Below are positions 48,929 to 59,741 of a DNA stretch of 64,000 nt, one piece after another (within the stretch, counting starts at the first letter, position 1; every line of letters starts with the position of its first letter). The notes under the pieces are model-generated. The model was not told where the DNA came from. It saw only the letters and a list, made by a program, of their open reading frames with translations, and did no database searches. Origin of the DNA: Alopecurus myosuroides (taxonomy: Eukaryota; Streptophyta; Magnoliopsida; Poales; Poaceae); NCBI GenBank assembly GCA_028641055.1, contig CM054058.1, positions 238,066,187-238,130,186 on the forward strand, given 5' to 3'. The position numbers were made by a program, and so were the translations under genes.

Positions 48929-51900
48929 ATGGCGTATTCGCTGCTTCGGGATGTGAACTCCAATACACAGTCTTGGCGCGTGCGTGTGAGGATTGCCCGT
49001 CTTTGGGAGCATCGGGATGCAAAGAAGAATAACGAGCTTCTGCGTTTACAGTTTGTTATGGTGGACGAAAAAGTACAGTTGGCCATGCTCAACGCTTCTC
49101 GCTGCACGACTTTTGCTTTTATTTGATGTACATGTGCTATCGTCTCACGCTTTCTTATTTCTGTGCTATGTAGGGCACTGCAATGCAGGTTTCAGTAGCT
49201 AGGCCACATCTCGAAAAGTTTAATGGAAGGCTACTCGAAGGGCATGCTTACTATCTTCATTACCTATAAGTTAAAGAAGCGAGGGACAGTTACCGTGCTA
49301 TTGATAACCACTTTGAAGGCTGGCTTACAAAGTGGACAGAGATAACCGAAATATAGCCTGTTCCTGAAAGTTTGCCTCGGTATGCCTATAAGATAAAATC
49401 TTTCCAGAGCCTGCTTGCAAATGTGGCTGATCGAACTTATCTTGCATATGTTTTTCATTTTCTGTGTGCTCCTCTCATATGTTAACTGCCGATTTTACGA
49501 TTTATTACTTTTGAGGCTTACAGTTTTAAAGATAGGTCGTCTAACTCGGCCTATTTTTTTGCTCTAATGTAGATGTCATAGGTATAGTGACTGGTATTTT
49601 TGAAATTGTTAGTATCGATGTAAAGCGACGGCCTACTTTCAAGCGGACTCTCCGACTTACTGATACCCGGTATGGTTTGCTTATCTCCTGGTTACTAGGT
49701 GCCGTCTTTGTGTTGTTTACTACTCTCTCACTCTTTTGGCCTTGGATGCTTTGCTTTTGTCTGACAGTGAAACAGCGACAGTCTCCCTATGGAGCCAGAA
49801 TGCTGAAGCTGTGGACCCTCAGATGTGGATAGATACCAGTTCTAGAGAGCCTGTGGTTGCTTTGGTTATGGGCTGCACTTACGCACTTACAGGAGGCAGA
49901 ACTGTATGTGTTTGCTTTCTGTTTATCTATGTGACAGGACTTTGATGACTATATGCTGAGCTTCCCGCAGCCCTTTTTTTCACAGCCATGCTTGAGCTGT
50001 CTGCTAGCTTCGGGTCTCAGGTGTGTCTGAACGGTGTGGTCCCTGAAGTTGTTGCACTGCGTGACAGGTTTGTTTATGGATCCTTACTCATGTATTTATG
50101 GCTGGTTTTAGCGCTGGCTCCAGAGTTTTCATGTGTTTATGTGGTGTGGCTCCACGCTTACTAATTTTGTTTTCGCTGTTGGCGTCACTGGATGATGCAG
50201 GCTTGTTGGATCTTCCTATCCAATAGAGCTCATGGCGGAGAGAGGGCGTTGTTTCCAGTCTGATCAGATCGATATTGCCACCGTGGTTGAACTAGCTGGG
50301 ATGAATCCTCATGTTGCCACAGTATGCTTGTTGTCTACCCCTTTTTTTTCTATGTTATGCCTCTTGGTCTGACGTGCTTTTGCAGGGTAAAAAGTTTAGG
50401 ACCAGGATCGTGATCGATGACTTACAGCCAAATCAGGGATGGTGGTTCCTTTCATGTGACGACTGCACTTGGAGGACGGTGGAAGAAGGGCCGATGTATA
50501 GATGCACTAATGAGAGATGTGGTGGGAAGAGTGCAAGCCCAAGGTTGGTCATGCTCTGAAATGCTCTTTTGCCTCTCGGATCGGCCGTTGTCACCTTTGC
50601 TTATGTTTTCTCTCTTTTTGAGCCAAGGTACCGACTGCCAATTGTAGCGGCTGCGGATGGAGTTTCTGTAAACATGGCTTTCTTTGGTGATATAGCTCGA
50701 GATTTGATCGGCAAGGATGCGGATGTTCTGCTCGCTGAGAACTACACCCTTGTTTCTACGCAACTGTCCGAGATATCTGCCATAATTGGGAAATGCTATA
50801 CTGTCGATGTCGCTGTCTCGCGGTATTCGTTCCGCACCATGGATATCTGTTTCCAGGTCCTTAAATTCTATCCAGAGGGAAGTATAGTCTTTGTTGATTA
50901 TCAGGCCGCACTGATTGCTACTGGGAAGGCAGTCGTGCCTTTGACTGATCCAACTGCTGTTGGCAGAGAGGGCTGCTCTGCGAGTGGTACTTTCCTATAC
51001 CTGTGTTGCTCTTTTCCCTCTTGTTTCGCCTGCTTGAAGCCTTGTTTCGTGCTTCTCAGGGTCTGCTGCTGGAGAGGGCCAGACACTGTTCCTGACGTGG
51101 ATGACGATGGCCCTTTAGCTACGCCACCACCCGCTTTCGATAAGGTTTATGTTCGCACCGTGATTTTCCTGTAACTGTTCATCTCTGTTCTGCCAGCTAA
51201 CGCCTTGCTTCAGGAAACACCCGAGAAGGCAGTCCTTGCTCAAGATGCAGAGAGCGAGGTCGACCCAGCGTGTGCGACACCGGCACAGTCGACACAGAAA
51301 AACAAAAAAAGGGTTAGTTTTCTTTGCGGAACAATTCTTCTTAATTCCTTTCCACGACATTTTCCAGAAAAATTATATCCAAAAAATTGTACAAACAGGC
51401 CAGCAGATGAGACACAGAGGTAGATCTTTATAACCAGAAAATTATAGCATACACATCTGTCACTTCTGCTACTTAGTTCTCAAGAAAAAAAATGATAGAC
51501 ATCTTTTCAAATCATGCCAGTTGCAACGGAGTGGCAGATGGCCTGAGATTGCCCCGTGCTCTCCCGTCTTATAGAGTATAGTAATATCTTTTTGGCTCCA
51601 GGGTTGTTGTACCTGCAATCGAGTGTCCAAGGACAGTGATAACACCAACAATATATGTTGTTCCATTAAAAGTAAAAATAATAATGAGCGTTCACATGTT
51701 GTTTTGCAGCTATAGATAGTAGCTTAGGAACAATAGCTTGATAAGAGAGTTGCTAATATTACCCTTATCAGGAGTTATACAGATAGATAGAAATTTTCAG
51801 GTTTTGGAGGGATTGGTTTCATATCTGTCATGTTGCATCTCACCTCCAGCATTGAAAAAATAGATAAGGTGTAGAACATCCAGCCCGCTGCATCTCGCCT

Positions 51901-53040
51901 CCAACATTGAGACAAATACATAGGGCGTGGACCATGTTAAAATTCAAAAACTTCTTACCTCTTCCTCAAACCCTCGAGCTCTCTGTCAACCGTGATGTTG
52001 GGAGTGTGCTAGCCAAGAGCACCAGCACCGCCACCCGACTGGACACCGTCCCCTGAACCTAGTCACTGCGCATGTCGCACAATCAGAGAGGTCCAGTGAT
52101 GGTGTGGTCCCAGGAACAACACAAGCAAGGGAGAATGGAAGTGTGGCCGACGATGCAGACTGCCACCAGCCCCGGTTTGAATAAGGCAACAGGGTGACTT
52201 TTTCTTATATGGAAGTGAGGACCCCAAAACTGTAGGGTCTTTTCCGGAGAGATGATGCGCCCTCTTATGGTCTGTTCCTACCTTCCGACCGTGGATCTAG
52301 GATTCTGGCAGGTGGGCGGTGAACCCATGGTGAAAAGATGACACGTCATCGCCTGGCTATGCATAAGGTAGGATCATACACCTAGGGGAGCAAAGGCAAA
52401 AGTTTGTTTTACTCAAAGAAACACATGTGATGATTGTGGGACTTCAGAACAGCGAGAGTTAATTCCCGAGAAACCTCATGTTGGCTCTTGAAGGTGTTCA
52501 TTTGTCAGAATCCTTTCCTTCAAACAATCATATTAGGTTCCAATATAATAAAGTTTCCGCAAACTAAACTAACTAATTCTTCTTTTAGGGGCAACTAATA
52601 ATTTCCACTCTCAACCATGGCAACTAACAATAGAAATTAGAAAGCATGAGATTCTTGGTTGACATATAGAATGGATCAAGTAACCAAAAAAAAAGGATAG
52701 CAAGACAATTATGTAGCATAGTCTATCGCTTGAAAAAACCGAGAGCAAAATTATATGGATTCTTTTACAAAAACAAATCTATAGTTACCATCATAAATTA
52801 GGACATCTTTTAGGGAACCTAATTTTTTTTAGATCTATACAGTCACACTGTGATGACCCGTGTTTATGTTTGTTTCAGCACCGGAAATGCTGCTAAGAGG
52901 CAGCTCTTTACTGAAACCGATGGGAAGTCCCTAAAAAAGGTATGCTTCTCTCCGATCTTCACTCCTTCCAATTAGTTCTTGGGGCCTGTTGTCAGCCTAC
53001 TTACTACATGGCTTCTTTTCGGCAGCAATCCACCAAGTGA
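48929..53040 (+). pseudogene. Helitron-encoded RPA1-like single-strand DNA-binding protein, disrupted
   Basis: RPA-like proteins bind single-stranded DNA and accompany RepHel in plant Helitrons. Exon 1 (48929-49072) encodes MAYSLLRDVN...WRVRVRIARLWE, an OB-fold start, and joins in phase to 49174 (GTAMQVSVARPHLEKF). Later GT-AG exons follow near 49572, 49773, 49970, 50201 and 50386. The last of these holds a four-cysteine zinc finger (CDDC...CTNERC) like the RPA70 C-terminal domain. Then come 50628 (YRLPIVAAADG), 51061, 51214-51312, 52879-52939 and 53026-53040 (stop). In-frame stops TAA 49267-49269 and TAG 49354-49356 kill exon 2. The 51312-to-52879 join is out of phase, so an exon or splice site was lost there. 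Confidence 0.82.
51313..52878. other. 1.57-kb insertion-like intron of the RPA-like gene
   Basis: Much longer than the gene's other introns (about 80-300 bp) and AT-richer. Two similar blocks occur inside (GCATCTCACCTCCAGCATTGA near 51836 and GCATCTCGCCTCCAACATTGA near 51891). No paired termini found. Probably an unrecognised insertion that removed coding sequence. Confidence 0.45.
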
Positions 53041-53720
53041 TGCGAGGTTAGATCGAATGCTTCTGTTGGGATATGGAGGTGCCGATGCCGCGCTTCAAGG
53101 CTTTGCTATGCTTTCTGTCTGTATATAAACCTGTAGTATGTAATCAGGCGAACCTAAGAGTTTTCTTTGGTCGTTCTGCAAGTGTGGAATGACAGCCCCC
53201 CTGCCTTACCTGAATGTTAGCTTTTGCTGGACGCACCTAGGGATCATCTTTGGTCTGTTGTTGAGCTTCTGTAGACGCTATCGATCTCTTCTGAACTTCT
53301 GTAGACACTATCGACCTGTTAGGCGACAGAAGTTGTGCTCAGTTCATGTTCGATTTGTCGTTCTGTGTGTAGTTTTCTACCTGTTTGTGAGCGCTGCTAC
53401 TTGCTCCTCGCCTCTTGTACGCTCTCTGCCTGATGGATCACGTCCACCACACGATGCGGCATGCTCATTTGTTTCTCAGAAACTATGCTGCACTGTGTCG
53501 TCACGTATACATGCCGATTGGCAAGCCTCTTTCAGCTGACATTTTTTGCCTGAGCAGGGTTTTCATGCAGGGTATGTGTCACCGCACCAACGTGTCACCT
53601 AGAAAGCTACGTGGGACCCGCTTTGTTTTGGAGACAGGTGAGCCCAGGCGATGGGGTGTGTGCACTGCAGCAACGTGGCACACAGCTGGTCCATCACGTT
53701 ATGCTCGATGCAAGGCAAAG
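53041..53720. other. RPA-like 3' flank and promoter of the next gene
   Basis: Contains a plausible 3' UTR for the RPA-like gene and a repeated CTTCTGTAGAC-CTATCGA phrase (two copies near 53266 and 53295). ORFs here do not look protein-like. A TATA box closes the interval. Confidence 0.35.
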
Positions 53721-53728
53721 TATATAAA
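53721..53728 (+). promoter_or_regulatory. TATA box of the 53786 gene
   Basis: TATATAAA in CAAAGTATATAAAGGC, 58 bp before the ATG at 53786. Confidence 0.6.
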
Positions 53729-53785
53729 GGCTTTCCCAGCTGGCTTGCCAAAAGACATGCCAGTTTCAGTTGAGCGGAGAGAGCC

Positions 53786-55250
53786 ATGGACGAGCTTGAC
53801 GGTGTGGAGGAGGTAAGCTGTTGTTCCTCGCTTCTTCTCTGGTTCATCACCCTTGCTTTCTGCTGCCCTCCCACACTTGTAGACACCATGTTCTGCCCTT
53901 TGTAGTGTTTTCTAGCATAGGGTCTCTGCTGTGGATGGCTGCTAACGCATTTGATCTGTTTCTTTCCAGCATGCTCGTGTGTTCATGCCGTTAAGAGCTT
54001 TCGACAGAGGGAGTGTTGCGCGCCATCCAATAATCACTTGGCGCATATGGCCTAATGGCGCCACCGATTTCGACACTAGGCCGGTCAGTCTCTGTTACTC
54101 ATGTTTTTGTTGGCTTGTGTCATTGCTATGTGCTGCTTTATGAACCGGCCTTTCTTATTTAGAGTTGCTTTGTTGCATGCTTCTGCTTCTTCCTTCCACA
54201 GTGATGTGTTCCGCCGTGTCGTAGCCATAGGGTAGGATGCTTTTTTCAGCCTTCTGCCTTTGCATAGTTATGTTGAAGCTAGCTGAGCTAAAAAATGTAT
54301 TTTTTTCAGCCGTTACTTATCTTTCTTAGGTGGCTTATCTGAGTTTAGGTTTTAGTTTTCAGCCATTAAGATATTGTTACCATGTTGATTAAGGCTTAAA
54401 AAAATAGCGCGTCTCTGTTGCTATCCTGCGTGACTAATTTTTGTCTTAAAAAAACCGGTGCGGCATGGGAACTCATGCATTTGATAGTATCCGCTTCTTA
54501 GACACCGAGAACTCCCAGTTTTTAGTGGCGGTCTATGGTCTGCTTTCTGAATATCTGCCATGTGTCTGCATTAGAGGATATAGAATGTTGTTTCTGGAGT
54601 CTAATTTTCATTTCTTTCTTTGAGCTTGTATTGCGTTCGCCGCTCTCGGTGTTTCTCATTTTCATTTTTTTTATGTCTCTGTAGGCCATACTGCTATCAT
54701 GCATGGTGGTTGCCCGTGATATGGTCAGGGAGCTGGGGCTGAATATATATAGTGAAGGTCTTGAGACACTTGAATCAGGTAGATCAGTGTCTTGGATTGA
54801 ATATGACCTACCTGCAAGAGACAACCCCTTCAAGCTCACAGTTAGAAAAATATACAGTGACCCATGCTTGCCAGGCATGGATGCTTGGGAAAACCTGGGA
54901 CAAAAAATTATAAAGCAGATCATGCGGGAGACATGATATCATATGATGACGTCAACTATCGTCTCTATGATAGAACTAGGCATCATTTTGCGGAGCTCTA
55001 TCGGATAGCCGGAGGGGCTACACTGATGGCCCACTGTCCAAGGGAGAGAGAGCGTTCTGCTGTTAGTTCACTCGACAGAATGATGCAGTGTCTCTCTTGC
55101 ATTACTGCCGATTTTAAAGATGTACTGTCTCCCTCTGAAACAACAGGGACAGTAGCCAAGGGTTCTCCTGCTGCTCGGATAGAAGAGCTTGCCAACGAGC
55201 TCCGTAAACTAAGGCAGGGCGAAGAAACTGACCTGGATGATATTGACTAA
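53786..55250 (+). pseudogene. Helitron cargo gene A, unknown protein
   Basis: Three exons join in phase 0 with GT-AG borders: 53786-53812 (MDELDGVEE), 53970-54083 (HARVFMPLRAFDRGS...) and 54685 onward (AILLSCMVVARDMVREL). This frame ends at TGA 54934-54936 (130 residues). However, a protein-like frame offset by one runs on from about 54931 (ISYDDVNYRLYDRTRHHF) to TAA at 55248-55250, with helical sequence and an acidic end (EETDLDDID). A frameshift near 54930 is the simplest reading, giving an ancestral protein of about 235 residues. Its middle (helix, strands SVSWIEYDL and FKLTVRKIY, helix) resembles a dsRNA-binding-type fold. Function unknown. Confidence 0.55.
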
Positions 55251-56255
55251 TTAAGAGGTATAATATTCCGCTGTTGAATTCGCATGGTTAGTAAAATTGT
55301 TTTATGCATCCTCAGTTCAGAGATGCATCCTTGCTATCTAAGTAGAGCCAGATATGGAAAAGAGACGTGTCGAGCTAATCTTTTGTTTCCCATTGATTTT
55401 ACAGATCGAACTAGCTACGTGCATGATATCATGGAACGGCTACCACGGTATTCAAGTGTGCTGTCTTCTGTAATTGGTCATCGCCTTTTGATGTTGGGTC
55501 TAAGTTGTATCCTTCTGGTTGTTGGAGCTAGGCAGCTTTCGTTTCAAGCCTGCCTTAGGGCTTTCAGCTTGGAATATCAGTGTTTCGTAATTTGTCTTCC
55601 CAGCTCGTAGTTTAATTTACAATGTCCTGTAAATTTTCCGGTGATGTACGAAAGCGCGAAACCTAGACGCTTGTCTCAGCTGTGCTTATCTATGGATAAT
55701 GTAGTAAGGATGGGATGCTTCACAGAGCAGTAAGTAATTATGGACCATAGTGCTAAAAATATCGTGGTAAAAAGAACAGCAGCTGCTTATTTGTAATTCA
55801 GGTATCCGAGGTCCGTCATAGCGATACGGTTACAGGCCCGACTAGGTAAAGAGCTTACAAACGGAAGGGTTTACAGTGCAACGACACGATTCGGCAGCCC
55901 TACATCTTCAAGATGATACATTTGCAGCTAGAAAATAAACACAGCGGAAGAGGTGTTGTCCGCTGGCTGAGTACAGAGCAGCACAAACATGGAAAAAGGG
56001 GACCTAGAAAATAAACACGGCGGAAGAAGTGTTGTCCGCCGGCTGAGTACGAAACAACGGAGGCAGGGATACGAGGGAACAAGATCACACGACTACACCA
56101 GGAGGTGCTTTATTGACGACAAACTCAGACATTAACCTGCCTCTCCTCAGGTATGGTCGACATGTGCTTCACATGTCCGGACGCCTGTCGGTGTACGTGA
56201 ATCGTTCGAGGCCGGATGCCTAGCCAGAAATGACTCGATCAGCGGGATCGAGTGC
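55251..56255. other. Intergenic segment between convergent cargo genes
   Basis: 3' flanks of gene A (+) and gene B (-). An open frame at 55284-55610 is probably untranslated. A direct repeat lies at 55928-56060. Confidence 0.4.
55928..56060. repeat. Two-copy direct repeat, 76-bp period
   Basis: CTAGAAAATAAACAC followed by GCGGAAGA-GTGTTGTCCGC and GGCTGAGTAC occurs at 55928 and again at 56004 with a few substitutions. Confidence 0.7.
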
Positions 56256-56777
56256 TCACTCTGCCCCCTGTAAAAAATTGTCAGATTGCAGTTGTTGGTG
56301 TCTCTGCTCTAATGAGTATACCTCAGCTCTGCCTGCAACGTGGAAAGGCCTCTGTGTGCCGTTTGCCTGACGGCGTGTTGCGGCTATCCAGTCAGCGCTG
56401 CCGCCATCAGCACCTGCAGCACGACGTCCACGGATCTCTTGCATCAGCCGATCCGCTGCGTCTTCCCGTGCCTCATCAGTGTTGTTGCCCCAGCGGCTAC
56501 TACGGACAACCGGGGTATGACATCCAGGATGGCACGACAACAGGAGGGTGGTGCGAGCAGTGCAAACAAACCCCCCATTGATCTCCTCCAGCTGGTACAC
56601 GGCGGTGGCACCACGCCTCTCCAACATTCGATCAAGCAGAGCACACGCCGATGACCTCCTGTCCTGGGGTTCACCTGCAAAACAGAGAACAATTGGCTTA
56701 GAATGGCGCCGCCTACGGAAAGCTCGGGTATCAGGGCAGCGAGCCAATGCATCTGCACTAACCTCTTCTTGATCCAT
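56256..56777 (-). CDS. Helitron cargo gene B, possible dsRNA-binding-like protein
   Basis: 173 codons from the ATG at 56777 (MDQEEVSADALARC). The frame is open 17 codons further up, but that AUG lies only about 25 bp from the TATA box (56850-56860), too close to be transcribed with a leader, so 56777 is preferred. After a basic stretch (FRRRRHSKPI), residues 45-120 show helix (ACALLDRMLERRG), strands (AVYQLEEI, GFVCTARTTL) and helix (AREDAADRLMQEI), the order of a dsRNA-binding domain. The C-terminus is low-complexity and may contain a short intron (TTTTTTACAG near 56273). No lesion seen. Confidence 0.55.
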   Translation of the reverse strand: MDQEEVSADALARCPDTRAFRRRRHSKPIVLCFAGEPQDRRSSACALLDRMLERRGATAVYQLEEINGGFVCTARTTLLLSCHPGCHTPVVRSSRWGNNTDEAREDAADRLMQEIRGRRAAGADGGSADWIAATRRQANGTQRPFHVAGRAEVYSLEQRHQQLQSDNFLQGAE

Positions 56778-56849
56778 TGCCACTAGCAGGCTCCATTGGT
56801 AAGCTTCCAGCTGAAAGACGGGATGCATTTAGAGGCAGGCTAGGGCCCT

Positions 56850-56860
56850 GTATATATACA
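56850..56860 (-). promoter_or_regulatory. TATA box of cargo gene B
   Basis: TGTATATATACA, palindromic, 73 bp upstream of the ATG at 56777. Confidence 0.6.
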
Positions 56861-56883
56861 GGCTCGGTGGAAAAATGGCAAAA

Positions 56884-56889
56884 CACGTG
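56884..56889. promoter_or_regulatory. G-box upstream of cargo gene B
   Basis: CACGTG, about 25 bp upstream of the gene B TATA box. G-boxes bind bZIP/bHLH factors in plants; function here is inferred. Confidence 0.4.
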
Positions 56890-56904
56890 TCTGCCTCGGT
56901 CTAC

Positions 56905-57049
56905 CACTTGCCAAGTGCTGTCAGCAACAGAGTGTCACCCAGCAGGGACGTGTAAATCACAGCCGCATGGTAAACGGCAACACATCGTGCTCATACCTAT
57001 AGCCCATAGAGATCTTTGCCAAGTGGAAGGCCTCTTTGCCAAGTGGAAG
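56905..57049. repeat. GCCAAGTG repeats upstream of cargo gene B
   Basis: A perfect inverted repeat CACTTG-C-CAAGTG (56905-56917) and two direct copies of TCTTTGCCAAGTGGAAG (57013-57029 and 57033-57049) all share GCCAAGTG. Confidence 0.6.
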
Positions 57050-57393
57050 ACGCAGCTACATCAAGCAGCAGCTGGAACAACCAATAATTTACATTCGGTG
57101 CAGCAGGCTAACAAAGATCGTGAACAAGCATGATAAAAGACTGGCACCGTGTGATTAGTTACAGAGCTAAGCTCGGTTTCACGTTTTCCTACACTCGGCC
57201 AGCTCAGTTTAACATCATATTGCTCACTGAAGTATTTATGCAAAGAACAACAAGTAGAAGAAAGGGCTCCTCCTAGATTTATTTTCGGACATGCGCCGGG
57301 TAAAACAGACACACCACTAAAGTAGTTCATCAGTGGCACCAGGGGCATAAGTACATACATTTTGCAGGTGAACTAGAACAACACAAGTACAGG

Positions 57394-58808
57394 CTAATAG
57401 TTAACAACAAGTTCCTGAAACTCTCTAATCCCTTCGATGAAAGCCCTGCTGACCACTTCCTCTGCGTCTGCGACATCAGAAACTACGGCTGAAGCTGGAA
57501 CAGAAAAATCTCCAGGCCCTGAAAGGGCTGACTCGACGACGGTTGATAGCGCCGACGAAACAACGTCGCAGGCATGATCAGCTCCTTCAAGTGTGCGACG
57601 CCAAACTCCTGTAAGCGCCACAATCTTTTGCTTCAGTGCTCTGTTCTTTTCATCCAGACGACGCCAGCCGGTGCCGCTGTTAAATCTATCAACATTGAAG
57701 CGGTGCTTCTCCCACCAATTAAGATCTCTCACTTCGAAACTATAGCTCTTCTCCAGTTTTCTGATCATTGCATGCGCTGCCTTTTCTTCGGCTTTATCTG
57801 GTCTTTTGAATTCATAGATGCTTGAGCTATACTCTTCATTTAGTTTGACAGGCATGACACGGTCAGGAACATACACTTTCACATCACTGAAATAGCCATG
57901 ATACCGATAACAGGTATCATAGGTAGGCTCCAAAGTTGGGAGGCCTTGTGCTTCCCCGTTTAGCATGGCTCTGAAAGAAATCTCCACGACCGGAATAGCG
58001 TCTAAAGAAAATATTGTAGACGACAAAAAAAATTAGATCTAAAATACAAACCGACTAACTAGTGATGGATGACTGTACAGCCTGAAATTTCTATGGTAGG
58101 TCTACAAAAACTCTATAGATGCAGCTGAGGAATAAAAAGGTTAGAGCATTCTTTTCCACCCCTCCCAGGATTTCCAATCTTCTTACCCATCACTCATTAC
58201 AGTAATAGTTTCACTGTTATTGCAGCAGAAAGATAACAGTTGTTGTCCATTTGTTTGTTGAGTACAAGACACTGCTCGTTGTACGGTATCTAAAACCAAT
58301 GATAGGTCTAAGTTATAATGATTCATTCACGAAGTTGAGCTTTTATGGGATAAGCCATCCCATGTAGTGTGGAAACTAAATGCCTGCATACTACGCAGCT
58401 GTGGTATCAAGGCTAGATCTCCGATATTTAAACAAACAAGTTCTAAAACTAATATAACACAGGCTAAAGACACGAGTTGTTCTTACTGATCCACCACACT
58501 AATTTTCATAAAAATAGATTAGAAAAACACCTCTGGCAATAGCAAGTTCAGATACTTTTGATGCTCGTAGTTTCAGCCTACGGATGCTTCTATCTACTTC
58601 TAGATCTGCACTGCTCTACTGTCGACGGCACGCCTAGACAGACCCAAAAAACTAGCGGGTTGCCACCGTATTGACATCAAATTGCTTGCTGAAAAATGAA
58701 TAAGCATAGATGCTTACGGATCGGAGGGGGCCGAGACGAAGGCATGATGTCAAGTCGCGCTGCATCCGCATCCAGTTCAGGCTCCCAGAAGTCGAGAAGA
58801 TCATCCAT
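57394..58808 (-). CDS. Helitron cargo gene C, two exons, dsRNA-binding-like protein
   Basis: Exon 1 (58808-58718) encodes MDDLLDFWEPELDADAARLD and a Ser/Arg/Pro-rich link. It ends at GT-AAGC. Exon 2 (58001-57394) starts after TTTTCTTTAG and joins in perfect phase (1+2 nt). The 232-residue product has no stop or frameshift. Residues ~33-125 read like a diverged dsRNA-binding domain: VVEISFRAMLNGEAQGLP (helix), YDTCYRYHGYF and DVKVYVPD (strands), EEKAAHAMIRKLEKS (helix). A Trp/Arg-rich segment (NWWEKHRFN) and helical C-terminal half follow. The fold call is by eye; the biochemical role is unknown. Confidence 0.65.
58003..58717 (-). other. Intron of cargo gene C
   Basis: 715 bp, AT-rich, GT...AG borders on the minus strand, no coding frame. 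Confidence 0.6.
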
Positions 58809-59277
58809 TCCCTAGTGTTCAAAATTTTTGGAGCCCGATCCGTTCCTTGCGGCCCGAGATCGAACGCTCAGCGTGTACTCACACAAAGCTGTACAGAAAC
58901 GTTGCCAAAGGCTGAGCAGGAGGGAGGCTCACTCGCGCCGCCGGAACGGCTAACGGCGAGCTATGAGTATGCTGCTGGCAGCTCTGCTGGGCGTGTGTCT
59001 TCCCCAATACGTTTCCGTCAGGAGAAATGCCTTCAGGCTGCTACTCCTACCCAACACAGAGCTCTATTCCTGTCCACATATCGCCGTGCCACAGCGGCCA
59101 CTAAAGAAAGCCAGCTCATCAGGAAATGCGCCACATGTTTGCTTATGCCGAGCTCTGCCAGACACGCGCCTCCGTTCGCCTGCGTAGGCCACCGTGCATG
59201 CCGCCCACCTCAGCACACACAGGGCAGCAAGCGACGGATAAATTACCACGGCGCCGCTAAACCGTGCCGTCCTAGCC

Positions 59278-59741
59278 TGAAACCTCACCACCTTTCCCTG
59301 CCTCCTTGCTCACGGTCGCTTCCCATGGGGTCGCCCAGCCGTTCCAATCCCCATGTATGTCAACGGGACAGTCACCCACGTCCTCATGCCACTCCCCTTC
59401 GACGACCACATTCCCCTGGCTATGGCGCCCCCCCCCCCCCCACACACACACGACGGTTAGCCCTACCAGCCGGCTTTTACCCCGCCGTTGTTCACTCCTG
59501 CAGGAAACGGCCAGTCCACCGACGAGAAGCCCGAAGACGGCGGCGCCGACGGTGTCTTTCCAAGCGACGAGCCCGAGCTTGATGTTCCAGCGGACGAGAC
59601 GATGGAGCCCGAAGACGAGCACGCCGGCGGCGTGTTTCCCAGCGGCGAGGCCGAGCCTGAGATTCCATTGGATGCCACGCCGGAGGCTCGCTATGGAGGC
59701 ACGGGCATGCTCATGCCGCTTGTCCCCCACCTTCCATAGCC
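59278..59741 (+). pseudogene. Possible plus-strand exon with acidic repeats (strand uncertain)
   Basis: One plus frame reads MYVNGTVTHVLMPLPFDDHIPLAM, a Pro run, one TAG (about 59458), then PAFTPPLF and an acidic region with a ~30-residue internal duplication (DGVFPSDEPELDVPADE and GGVFPSGEAEPEIPLDA) to a TAG near 59737. Third positions are strongly GC, as in grass genes. The minus strand is also open here for 187 codons (59835-59272) with a hydrophobic, signal-like start (ITAIFCGWLLLCIAAIIV). Only one can be the ancestral gene; I lean to plus on codon grounds. Confidence 0.3.

Noticed and set aside
58710..59582. 290-codon plus-strand ORF
   Set aside because: Arg/Pro/His-rich with no domain; it overlaps exon 1 of gene C on the other strand and runs through a C-homopolymer. 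Probably composition-driven.
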